This document shows positions 6,994-15,253 of a stretch of 35,154 nucleotides of DNA, piece after piece. The notes under the pieces are model-generated. The model had not been told where the DNA came from. It did no database searches and worked only from the letters and a program-made list of their open reading frames with translations. Made by a program: the position numbers and the translations under genes. Each line of letters begins with the position of its first letter. Position 1 is the first letter of the stretch. This DNA is from Candidatus Bathyarchaeota archaeon (lineage in GTDB: Archaea; Thermoproteota; Bathyarchaeia; Bathyarchaeales; Bathycorpusculaceae), in assembly GCA_026014725.1 (NCBI GenBank), contig JAOZHV010000033.1:1-35154 (forward strand), read 5' to 3'.

Positions 6994-8067
6994 ACGAGAA
7001 TTCTTCACGTGTGCCCCCGATACTATCCTAATATAGGGGGGGTTGAAGATCATGTCAAAAATATTGCTGAACGATTAGCTGAGAAGCATGATGTTTCGGT
7101 TTTTACAACGGCATCCGAAATCTTGCCTCGCGAAGAAATCATTAATGGTGTTCAGGTTAGGCGATTTAAAGCTTGGTCACCGAATGACGCATATTATTTC
7201 TCCCGGGAGCTAAAACGAAGCTTACTGGCTAATTCGCAATACTATGATATCATACATGCTCACAATTATCATGCTTTCCCTGCGCTTTATGCGGCGCAAG
7301 CCAAAAAGAATGGGAACAAGCTTGCTTTTACTCCACACTATCACGGAGAAGGGCATACTCGCTTTAGGGATGTGCTTCATGTATTTTACAAATTATGTGG
7401 AAGGGCGATTTTTAGAAAATCAGACAAGATAGTTTGTGTCTCAGACTATGAGAAGCGCTTGGTGATGAAAAATTTCAGAATTCACGATACCAACATTAGT
7501 GTTATCCCGAACGGCATCAATTTCAAAGAATTCGAAAAGTTCGAGCAGAGAAAAGAAGGGCATTCCAAAATTATCTTGTATGTTGGTAGGCTGGAGAAAT
7601 ATAAGGGAGTGCATTACTTAATCAAAGTTTTGAAGATGCTAAGCAATGATTACATTTTAGAGATTGTTGGGCAAGGTTCTTATGAAAAGAGCTTGGTTAA
7701 TTTGGCAAAAGACACAGGCGTGGAAAATAGGGTAAAGTTCTATAAGGCTTTGTCGCGAAAGCAGCTTCTACAAAAGTATGCTGGCGCAAACGTTTTTGCC
7801 TTGTTATCAAAGCATGAAGCCTTCGGGATTAGTGTAGCAGAAGCCTTAGCCTCAAAATGTCCATGCGTTGTTGCTAACATATCGGCGCTGAAGGAATGGA
7901 TTGATTATGAAAACTGTTTTGGAGTGGAATACCCAATAAAGATTGACAAACTAGCGAAGTTAATAGCCGAGACCATTTTTAGGAGGGTCACTCATGTTCG
8001 ACTGTGGGATTGGACGGAAGTTACTAATAAATTGATCGAACTGTACACAGATCTTATTTACAAATAA
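6994..8067 (+). CDS. GT4 glycosyltransferase, apparent ACG start
   Basis: The protein is a complete GT-B glycosyltransferase of family 4, about 357 residues if read from 6994. The N-terminal strand RILHVCPRYYPNIGGVEDHV is standard; the C-terminal domain has VIPNGINFKEF, ILYVGRLEKYKGVHYLI, and the donor-binding EX7E motif E-AFGISVA-E. The first canonical start in frame is GTG at 7009, which would remove R-I-L-H and most of the first strand, while a strong ribosome binding site fits ACG at 6994. So the start is either a non-canonical ACG, a mutated ATG, or a sequence error. Retaining enzyme, nucleotide-sugar donor, cytoplasmic face. It could in principle play the BshA-like part, but nothing in it points specifically to malate as acceptor. 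Confidence 0.85.
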   Translation, partial: TRILHVCPRYYPNIGGVEDHVKNIAERLAEKHDVSVFTTASEILPREEIINGVQVRRFKAWSPNDAYYFSRELKRSLLANSQYYDIIHAHNYHAFPALYAAQAKKNGNKLAFTPHYHGEGHTRFRDVLHVFYKLCGRAIFRKSDKIVCVSDYEKRLVMKNFRIHDTNISVIPNGINFKEFEKFEQRKEGHSKIILYVGRLEKYKGVHYLIKVLKMLSNDYILEIVGQGSYEKSLVNLAKDTGVENRVKFYKALSRKQLLQKYAGANVFALLSKHEAFGISVAEALASKCPCVVANISALKEWIDYENCFGVEYPIKIDKLAKLIAETIFRRVTHVRLWDWTEVTNKLIELYTDLIYK

Positions 8068-8160
8068 GTCGCATCGTGACACTGAGTTTATCCAGACTGT
8101 TAATGTTTCATCGAATTGCATCAACATTTTCATCTATCAAAATATTGTGAGTAATAATCA

Positions 8161-9390
8161 TTGAAAATCTTAATGTTATCCGACTTCTACCATCCAATAA
8201 TCGGCGGGCTAGAGAGGCACGTAAAAGCACTAGCCGAAGAATTAATCATTGCGGGTTATTCGGTAACAGTGTGCACAATAAAGACTAAATGGCTCCCTAC
8301 TTTTGAAGAACAGAATGGAGTAAAAATAATTAGAATTGATGGTTTTTTTCAAAGTCTACCTTTTCTGTTTGCTGACCGCTCAAAGCGATATCATCCGCCA
8401 ATTCAAGATTGGTTGATTACACGAAAATTGAAAAGACTGATTGAAGAGATAAAGCCTGACATCATTCATGCACATGGTTGGATTTTGCATTCGGTATTAC
8501 CCTTAAAGAAAAGATACAAAATCCCGTTAATTGTTACTTTGCACGATTATGGCTTGATATGCCCTAAAAAAATCATAACCAGAGTCAATAGTGAAATATG
8601 TAGTACGCCTCTTTCAAATTATTGTATAACTTGCGGACGAGAATCCTACGGTTTAGTCAAGTCTCTTCTAGGATATTTAGGCGTTCAATTGAATCGACGC
8701 ATTTTAAAGCATGTTGACAAGTTTATAGCTGTAAGTCAATATGTAAGAGACGTTCACCTGATTAACTTGGGATTAAACGAGGACAAAATAACGGTAATTC
8801 CAAATTTCTATAAGGAAGAAAAAATTGATTCAAGTAAAAGAAGAATGTTGCCTGACGAATTCATGCTTTTTGTCGGGTCTCTGAGACCTGACAGAGGGCT
8901 AAAAATTTTGATAGATGCGTATAAAGCCTTAAAAACGAAAACGAAATTGGTTATTATTGGAACAGAACATCCAAAATACTCTTACACGAGCACAGACGAT
9001 GTGACCATAATTGCCAATGCCACACACGAATTAGTAATGACCGCATGTAACAACTGCAATTTCTTGATCATTCCAAGCATAATTCCTTCCGCCTGTCCAA
9101 CTGTGGCGTTTGAAGCAATGAGCTGCAAGAAAGCTATTATCGGTTCGGATATAGGCGGACTAAGATATATCATAATTAATGGTGTGACTGGGTTCTTAAT
9201 CCCTCCACTGAATACTAAAGCATTGGCAGAGGCTATGTCTTTTCTTATTGAGAATCCTCAAATAAGCATGGCAATGGGCAAAAAAGGGTGGGAACTGTTC
9301 CAAAAACAATTTTCTCTAAACTCTATTTTACCGAGGTTGGAGCAATTGTACGAAGAGCTACACGCTAAAAACGAGGAGACAACTCGATAA
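8161..9390 (+). CDS. GT4 glycosyltransferase with altered EX7E motif
   Basis: 409 residues from a TTG, giving MKILMLSDFYHPIIGGLERH, the usual GT4 N-terminus. The acceptor domain contains DIIHAHGWILHSV and LHDYGLICP. Between them is a Cys-containing insert (EICSTPLSNYCITCG). The donor domain has VIPNFYKEEK, LFVGSLRPDRGLKILIDAYK and PTVAFEAMSCKKAIIGSDIGG. In most GT4 enzymes the donor motif is E-x7-E; here the first acid appears to be serine (S-ACPTVAF-E), a change also known in some active sub-branches. The role is addition of a sugar to a lipid-linked glycan at the cytoplasmic face. It follows the previous GT4 after about 90 bases. Confidence 0.87.
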   Translation: MKILMLSDFYHPIIGGLERHVKALAEELIIAGYSVTVCTIKTKWLPTFEEQNGVKIIRIDGFFQSLPFLFADRSKRYHPPIQDWLITRKLKRLIEEIKPDIIHAHGWILHSVLPLKKRYKIPLIVTLHDYGLICPKKIITRVNSEICSTPLSNYCITCGRESYGLVKSLLGYLGVQLNRRILKHVDKFIAVSQYVRDVHLINLGLNEDKITVIPNFYKEEKIDSSKRRMLPDEFMLFVGSLRPDRGLKILIDAYKALKTKTKLVIIGTEHPKYSYTSTDDVTIIANATHELVMTACNNCNFLIIPSIIPSACPTVAFEAMSCKKAIIGSDIGGLRYIIINGVTGFLIPPLNTKALAEAMSFLIENPQISMAMGKKGWELFQKQFSLNSILPRLEQLYEELHAKNEETTR

Positions 9391-9446
9391 TGAAAGTCTA
9401 TTTACAGATTTTCCGGTCTTAAACATAAAATGTAAAGGGTGTTCTC

Positions 9447-10352
9447 ATGTATACCACTAGCGCGTCGCATAAATACCTAGGATTAGCTGACTGGATGAAC
9501 GATTTAAAACATAGTAAAATTCTCTTTTTATCTTATAAGGACATAACTATCGAGCCACACCTTCATGGCGAAGACCGCTACCTCTTCAAATTATTTGCGC
9601 AGCTTAGGGCAAACGAAATTAATGCGGATATTTGCTGTCTACCGGAAAATACAATTCAAGTTAGCCCGCAAGGAAAAATGAGTAGTCTGAAGAGTTACGA
9701 AGAAATTGTAGCAGACTATGATGTAGTGCTGCTGCATTGCGTTAGCCCGAAAATGCTGCTCAGGGCGAAATTTAAGTCTGACTTCAAACTGGTGATGCCT
9801 GTATACTTTCTTTGGAACAAAGCATCTTCTCTAACTTTTAATTTAAAAGGATTAATGGGAAACCTAATTTGGCAACCGCTTATTAGCAATTACATCGTAA
9901 CATCCACTAGAATACTTGATGGTCTTAAGAAACGAGGATTATTTCGAAAAATATACCTAATTCCGCCGACTTACGAATGCAAATATTGCAATAAAATTGA
10001 AAACGCTAATAAATTAAAAAAGCTGAAAAAGAGCCTACCTCAGAAAATCCGAGCAGTATACATAGGATCACTTAATGAAAAACGTTTTTCAATAAATGAT
10101 GCTGTACTGAAGCTCCGAGAATTTGGCATAAAAGACTGCGCCCTTGATGTGTACACGAACTCTTCAATCAAGCAAGGAACGTATAACTTTGGTAACATAA
10201 TCTTTAATGTAAGAAAAAAGTTATTGTTGGATAACGAGAAATGCAAGGTGTTGAGTGAAGCTCACCTTTTTATAGCTCCTAAACCCGAAACCACTATGGA
10301 TCCATCATTATCTGTTATGGAAGCGGAGTATCATGGAAACATTATTATATAA
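9447..10352 (+). CDS. Glycosyltransferase-like protein, shortened at the C-terminus
   Basis: 301 residues from an ATG with AGGGTG upstream; a second ATG at 9495 is possible. The layout looks like a GT-B (GT4-like) protein: an N-terminal HSKILFLSYKDITIEP strand, then HGEDRYLFKLFAQLRANEIN, a domain link at KIYLIPPTYECKYC, and a C-terminal strand IRAVYIGSLNEKR. The last residues, PSLSVMEAEYHGNIII, are where a GT4 donor domain would carry its motif E-A-x-x-x-G-x-P-V-I, and the frame stops directly afterwards. About 60-100 residues usual for the fold are missing, and neither other frame downstream supplies them. So the gene is probably truncated or decaying, though a shortened functional form is possible. 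Confidence 0.6.
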   Translation: MYTTSASHKYLGLADWMNDLKHSKILFLSYKDITIEPHLHGEDRYLFKLFAQLRANEINADICCLPENTIQVSPQGKMSSLKSYEEIVADYDVVLLHCVSPKMLLRAKFKSDFKLVMPVYFLWNKASSLTFNLKGLMGNLIWQPLISNYIVTSTRILDGLKKRGLFRKIYLIPPTYECKYCNKIENANKLKKLKKSLPQKIRAVYIGSLNEKRFSINDAVLKLREFGIKDCALDVYTNSSIKQGTYNFGNIIFNVRKKLLLDNEKCKVLSEAHLFIAPKPETTMDPSLSVMEAEYHGNIII

Positions 10353-10475
10353 TCCTCATTCATCTCAAAATGCTCAACAATTTACAGCAGTTATATTGAT
10401 TGCACACACGCATTAAATTGAATGCTTTACAAAGCATTTAATCAGGTACCGCTCTATGGTGAAAAGTGACAAAAA

Positions 10476-11201
10476 ATGACTAAAATGGAAAAGCTAGAAA
10501 AAAACTGGGATGAATTAGGTAAGATTGATCCTCTTTGGGCGATAAGTAATAGCCCAGAAAAGAAGGGAGGGAAATGGTCAGTAAACGAGTTTTTCGAGAC
10601 GGGTATAGAAGAAATTGGCGCCATTATAAAATATATCAAATCTCTCGGGGTTAACACTTCACATAGCCGAGCCCTTGATTTTGGTTGCGGTGTTGGAAGG
10701 ATAAGTCAAGCACTTGCGAACCACTTCGATATGGTCTGCGGAGTCGATATCGCTCCATCCATGATTGATTTGGCCAAAAAATACAACCGCTACGGCGAAA
10801 AATGTCACTACTATTTGAATGAGGCAGATAACCTTAAGCTATTTAACGATGATTATTTCGATTTCATATATTCCATCATCACTCTTCAGCATATACCACC
10901 CGAGTACTCTTGGAAATACCTAAAGGAGTTTCTGAGAATACTTGCCCCGCAGGGTCTGCTTATATTTCAAGTCCCAGATGAGCCTTCTCTTAGCTCGTCT
11001 GTAAGACAGATACTCGGTAGACTGAAGGCGAAATTTTCCGGGCATCCCATCATAGAAATGTACGAAATGAAACGAGACGAAGTCATAAAATTTGTTGTAA
11101 AAAACGGGGGTCGGATAGTTGATATCGTTAGAGACACAGCAACGGGTCCAGACTGGCGAAGCTTGCGATATTGCGTTACCAAGAGGTACACCCTGAGATA
11201 G
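10476..11201 (+). CDS. Class I SAM-dependent methyltransferase
   Basis: 241 residues. The SAM-binding motif I is ALDFGCGVGRISQALA near residues 66-81, followed by the acidic end of strand 2 (VCGVDIAPSMIDLAKK), and motif IV-like FDFIYSIITLQHIPPEYSWK, matching the Methyltransf_11/25 group. These enzymes move a methyl group from S-adenosylmethionine to a small acceptor. Between glycosyltransferases and a nucleotidyltransferase the likely acceptor is a sugar hydroxyl or acid on a glycan intermediate, by inference. GGTGA lies 13 bases upstream, so ATG 10476 or the ATG at 10485 may be used. Conserved length and no damage seen. Confidence 0.88.
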   Translation: MTKMEKLEKNWDELGKIDPLWAISNSPEKKGGKWSVNEFFETGIEEIGAIIKYIKSLGVNTSHSRALDFGCGVGRISQALANHFDMVCGVDIAPSMIDLAKKYNRYGEKCHYYLNEADNLKLFNDDYFDFIYSIITLQHIPPEYSWKYLKEFLRILAPQGLLIFQVPDEPSLSSSVRQILGRLKAKFSGHPIIEMYEMKRDEVIKFVVKNGGRIVDIVRDTATGPDWRSLRYCVTKRYTLR

Positions 11202-11324
11202 GTGAGTTTCTTTCGGGGAAAAATGGGGTATCGCTTTTGGCTTTCGTTTCGGGTTTTATTAGTGCTGGAATTTTCCAAATTGTAAAGGGTATGACGTCAT
11301 TTTCGCCAACAACCAAGCAACAAC

Positions 11325-12422
11325 GTGGGAGTTAGATTGCCTGAATCTATGAATGATACTCAATACTTCAAGATGCCCGAGAGTGATCGAATACTTGCCA
11401 GTTGCTCCGATGAACTGTGCAAAGTCAAAAGTGCAATGTCCACTCCCAATCAAGTGCCTCTAGAGCTGCTATTCAGAAAATTTAGAGAGAGTAGAATTTC
11501 GCTTGAAAAATTATTGCCCTTACTCAATATTTTTAACGAAAGCGACAAAAATAACCTTGCCATAGAAGCACATAGAGATAGGCTATACCGAGAAAAATGG
11601 TTCCAAAAGCTAACTTTTGTATGCAACCTACTTAACAACAGCGGTATTCAGTATATATTCATAAAAATTCTCGATTATCCATATGCGCAAATGTCTGACC
11701 TAGATATTCTGATATTAAACCCCGAAGAAGAGTTAAAGGCATTAGGGCAACTGGTCGATCAGGGTTTCAAAATTTTCGGATTCAGGCTGCTTGCGCATCC
11801 ATTAAAGCTAATGGCGCTAAGGATGGATGATATTGACCCAAAAATTGCTGTGGACTTTTATCCTTCGCCCGCTTGGATTCGGAAAAAAATAGGTGATAAC
11901 GAGGTCATTTTTTCCAGGGCACAAATTACCTATATTGGCGGCAGAGAAGCAAAAATTCCATCCCCCGAGGATTCTTTATATTTGATCGGCACGCATTCGT
12001 ACAATCATCTTAGGTTTACATTTGCAGAAATTTTGCATGGTCTCAATACAATAAATGGTAATTTTGATTGGCAATATCTGTTTAATTTAACTAGAGTCTA
12101 CGGCACGGCTGATTCGATTTATCTTTACCTCCGATTGATAGATATCTATTCCAGAGAATTTCGTCACTGTTCCTCAGTTCCAGAACATATATTCAAGCCC
12201 TACCAAAAATCCAGAATTTGCAGAAAAATAGATTCATGGTTAGAGACATCACGCGGTATCCTAGAATTTCCAGTGTACGTTCCCACGAAAATTGGTTGCG
12301 TTTACTCATCCCTATACCACTGTAAAACAATAGGTCAACACATACCGATTTCCGATTTATTATGTGATTTCACATCTCATTATCTTTCCTTATTCTCAAA
12401 GCTAACATTGGGTAAGACATAG
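11325..12422 (+). CDS. NTP_transf_5-family nucleotidyltransferase-like protein
   Basis: About 365 residues from GTG at 11325; the ATG at 11349 is another choice. The motif FIKILDYPYAQMSDLDILIL near residues 111-130 matches the minimal nucleotidyltransferase pattern of the PF14907 family (substrate strand followed by S-D-L-D, the metal-binding acids), and DIDPKIAVDFYP supplies the third acid. Later stretches (KIPSPEDSLYLIGTHSYNH) are also typical of this family. Members occur in polysaccharide clusters of bacteria and archaea; the substrate is not known to me. The stop is directly followed by the kinase-like gene, so the two form a nucleotidyltransferase/kinase pair. Confidence 0.75.
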   Translation: MGVRLPESMNDTQYFKMPESDRILASCSDELCKVKSAMSTPNQVPLELLFRKFRESRISLEKLLPLLNIFNESDKNNLAIEAHRDRLYREKWFQKLTFVCNLLNNSGIQYIFIKILDYPYAQMSDLDILILNPEEELKALGQLVDQGFKIFGFRLLAHPLKLMALRMDDIDPKIAVDFYPSPAWIRKKIGDNEVIFSRAQITYIGGREAKIPSPEDSLYLIGTHSYNHLRFTFAEILHGLNTINGNFDWQYLFNLTRVYGTADSIYLYLRLIDIYSREFRHCSSVPEHIFKPYQKSRICRKIDSWLETSRGILEFPVYVPTKIGCVYSSLYHCKTIGQHIPISDLLCDFTSHYLSLFSKLTLGKT

Positions 12423-12432
12423 GTTGTATTTT

Positions 12433-13386
12433 ATGAAACTCGACAAAGGAAAATTATTGGGATTAGCTTTTTTTGTTGTTTCTATTGCCGTTCTGGCTAT
12501 TTGTATCTACCACATCATGAGCATTTTTTGGCTCTCCTCCATCAATATTCCAATTATTTTAGTTCTAATCATTGTAGTCGTTCCTTGTTCGCTTGGGTTG
12601 CTAATCATTGCATGCAAACTCTTATTATACAACAGCGAACGTATAGTCACGTTAGATGAAGTAAGGAAAAGAACAACCAAATCATCGAAAAAGGCAAAAT
12701 TTTCCTCTTTTCCTTTAGTAATTTATTTTTGCGGTATAGATGGCTCCGGAAAAACAACACAAATAAACCTTATCGCAGAAAATCTGAAACGCGAAAGGAT
12801 AAAGTTCAAGTATGTTTGGTTACGATGGGCAGCTTTCTTGAGTTATCCGTTTTTAGCCTTTTGTCGGTTAATGGGCTTTACTAAATGGAAGACTGTGCCA
12901 AAAAGCAATAGAAAATTTCCAGAGCATCAGCTCTACAGAAATAAAGCCATTGCTAAAATCTGGTCAGCACTTATCACTTTGGACATGTTCGTATATTCGT
13001 TTCTAAAGATCACAATCCCGCTCAAATTAGGTTACATAGTTCTATGTGACAGGTTTGCGTTGGATGGGCTTGTGGATTTGATGTATGAAACCAAAAATCA
13101 TGAAATACTTACCAGTTTTCCTGGTAGAGCCCTTTTGTCGTTAATCTCTCGGCAATCAATAATGATCCTACTTGACATCAGCGCAGAAGAAGCTTGGAAC
13201 AGAAAATGTGATATTCCTAGCATTGGTTATTTGAGACAGCGCAGGAATCTCTACCTTCGTTTATCATGCTATTTGGGGATACCTGTTCTGGATTCTATTA
13301 AATCACAGGCTGAATTACATCAAGAAATCGTAAAGAGGTTCTTAGAACATTATCCTTTCTGGTGGGCTAGAGCGCAGAAGCAATAA
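12433..13386 (+). CDS. Thymidylate kinase-like P-loop kinase with N-terminal membrane anchor
   Basis: 317 residues from the ATG at 12433 (a TTG at 12424 would add three). Two hydrophobic helices (about residues 8-30 and 36-60) come first. The Walker A motif GIDGSGKTT begins near residue 101, preceded by the strand VIYFCG, as in thymidylate kinases. VLCDRFALDGLVDLMY corresponds to the DRY/DR-H motif of that family, and YLRQRRNLYLRL falls in the lid region. True thymidylate kinases have no membrane anchor and are about 210 residues. I infer a kinase for a membrane-associated substrate such as a glycan or lipid-linked intermediate, working with the nucleotidyltransferase-like neighbour. Specificity not visible. 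Confidence 0.75.
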   Translation: MKLDKGKLLGLAFFVVSIAVLAICIYHIMSIFWLSSINIPIILVLIIVVVPCSLGLLIIACKLLLYNSERIVTLDEVRKRTTKSSKKAKFSSFPLVIYFCGIDGSGKTTQINLIAENLKRERIKFKYVWLRWAAFLSYPFLAFCRLMGFTKWKTVPKSNRKFPEHQLYRNKAIAKIWSALITLDMFVYSFLKITIPLKLGYIVLCDRFALDGLVDLMYETKNHEILTSFPGRALLSLISRQSIMILLDISAEEAWNRKCDIPSIGYLRQRRNLYLRLSCYLGIPVLDSIKSQAELHQEIVKRFLEHYPFWWARAQKQ

Positions 13387-13503
13387 TTTCTTCATGGTCA
13401 ATCAGATGATTTGTTGGTTCAAAACCTCCCTGTGTGAGAGTATAATACAACATTCACGCCTTAGTAACGCGTCAACTTAAAGCGAAAACTGAGAAGGAAC
13501 ACT

Positions 13504-15174
13504 TTGAAGCTAAAATATAGTTTATTTTCTGTTGCACTTATTTCGGTAGCTATGATTTTGTTAGCCAATTGGCTGATAATCGTGGCGACAGTTTCGGTCA
13601 ATGATTTAACCATTTCCGATAAGCTTGGGCTCCTGAGTGTTTTGCCCATACAGTTTACGGTGGCTATGATCATTGCTCCAATCTTAGCTCTCATATTCAT
13701 CTATACTGGAAGATGTCGCTTTTCCATTCTACTGGTAGCGGTTTTCTTAATGTATGTGCGTCTGACACCGTACATGGTTGAGCCATTGAGGGGGATTGAT
13801 CTATTTTCTCATTTTTCACGCGTAGTCGTAGTTAACAGCTTAGGAAATTTGCCTCCAACACAACGATTCTATTTTGACTTTCCCGGCTCCACAATTTTGG
13901 CTTCTTCATTGCTTCAAATCACAGGGCTCAGTGATATTTTTTTTCTTAAGTACCTTTTCCCTGTGCTAGCTATCTTTGTGCAATACTTCGGAATATTGGT
14001 ACTTCTCAGAAAAACCTATAAAGACTCCAGGTATGTAGGCGCAGCTTTTCTTCTCTCTTCTTTTTTTCCTCCAACAGGACAGATGGATTTCTCGCCTGCT
14101 GCAACAGCACTGATTTATTTTTCTTTGATGCTGTATTTTTTCTTTTATTCTAATTCCCGTATACAATCTCTATGTTTTCTTATTCTAACATTTTCCATAA
14201 CCATTTCCAATCCTACAGTAGCTCTATTTTCGCTATTAATCCTTGTAGCTTTTACACTTTTAATAAAGGGTCCATTTAGATTTTCATTACCAAAAAACAA
14301 TTATGGTTTAAAAACAGTTGTTTTCGGAGTTGTTTTCTTTCTTTGGGTAATCTTTCGATCCCTCGACAACGTCGCTTTTCAAATCGTAGTAAATATTCGA
14401 GAATTCTTTACCACTATTTTCAGTGGCACATCAGAAATACCAGCCAAGTTCAGTCCACCCTTGGCTTATCTTTATGAAATATCACTCGCAAGAAGGCTTT
14501 ATTATGGGATCGGTATATTCCTCTCAGCAATTATACTACTTGGAACTGCAATAATTCTGTTTAGAAATCGCGAGAAAATAAGGCAAAACCACCGAATTTT
14601 GTTCGGATCGGTTATTATATTCGTCTGCCTTACACTGGGCACAGCGCTTTTTGTTGCGATGTCTGGGCATCCATTTGGTGAGGTTGCCCTAAGGTACGCC
14701 TTTTTCGGAATACCTTTGGCCCTTGGTTTTCTAATGATTTTCAACTCCAAAAAACGATTTTTAATTTTTTGCCTACTTGTGATTTTATTAATAGTTCCGA
14801 CGTTCCTCTCATTTTACGGACAGGAGCAATATTTCTTGATCAGAAAAACATCTTATAATGGTCTAAGATTTGCAGGCGGACACATAAACCATGCTGAGAC
14901 TGGAATAGTCTGTGATTTCGGGGAACAACTATTCTCTTTCACAAATATGGCTCTTTGGGACAAGATATATTTTAACTATCCAACATCTTCCGTTTCTAGG
15001 CAGCCTCCACAAAATCCTAACTATTATATTTTTAGAATTGAAACATACTACTACGAGGAGTATAGCTTCGGAAATTCCTCATATTCTGAGAATTATAACG
15101 AATTTCTTAACTCAAATAGGTACAATAACATTTACTCTTCCGCGACTTTTGGAATTTGCAGTCTTATCGCCTAA
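13504..15174 (+). CDS. Multi-pass membrane protein, possible GT-C type glycan enzyme
   Basis: 556 residues with about 11 hydrophobic segments over residues 5-440 and a soluble tail of about 110 residues that is rich in Tyr, Asn and Ser. It starts with TTG at 13504, with AAGGA upstream. The first large outer loop contains VEPLRGIDLFSHFSR; an Asp in the first external loop is typical of GT-C glycosyltransferases that use polyprenyl-linked sugars, such as PMT/ArnT-like enzymes. A flippase or polymerase cannot be ruled out. The location after soluble glycosyltransferases supports a role in polymerising or transferring the finished glycan at the outer face. I do not recognise the precise family. 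Confidence 0.65.
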   Translation: MKLKYSLFSVALISVAMILLANWLIIVATVSVNDLTISDKLGLLSVLPIQFTVAMIIAPILALIFIYTGRCRFSILLVAVFLMYVRLTPYMVEPLRGIDLFSHFSRVVVVNSLGNLPPTQRFYFDFPGSTILASSLLQITGLSDIFFLKYLFPVLAIFVQYFGILVLLRKTYKDSRYVGAAFLLSSFFPPTGQMDFSPAATALIYFSLMLYFFFYSNSRIQSLCFLILTFSITISNPTVALFSLLILVAFTLLIKGPFRFSLPKNNYGLKTVVFGVVFFLWVIFRSLDNVAFQIVVNIREFFTTIFSGTSEIPAKFSPPLAYLYEISLARRLYYGIGIFLSAIILLGTAIILFRNREKIRQNHRILFGSVIIFVCLTLGTALFVAMSGHPFGEVALRYAFFGIPLALGFLMIFNSKKRFLIFCLLVILLIVPTFLSFYGQEQYFLIRKTSYNGLRFAGGHINHAETGIVCDFGEQLFSFTNMALWDKIYFNYPTSSVSRQPPQNPNYYIFRIETYYYEEYSFGNSSYSENYNEFLNSNRYNNIYSSATFGICSLIA

Positions 15175-15253
15175 CAAATAATTTTTAAGATTTAAATTCA
15201 AGCATTATTCTTAAGAGCAGGATTATTTTTTGCCAAAGTCCTAAAGACATGAA

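Noticed and set aside
6994-9390. One of the GT4 genes as a true BshA completing a bacillithiol pathway
   Set aside because: Both have only general GT4 features, one has an altered donor motif, and other glycosyltransferases surround them; no malate-specific feature can be seen.
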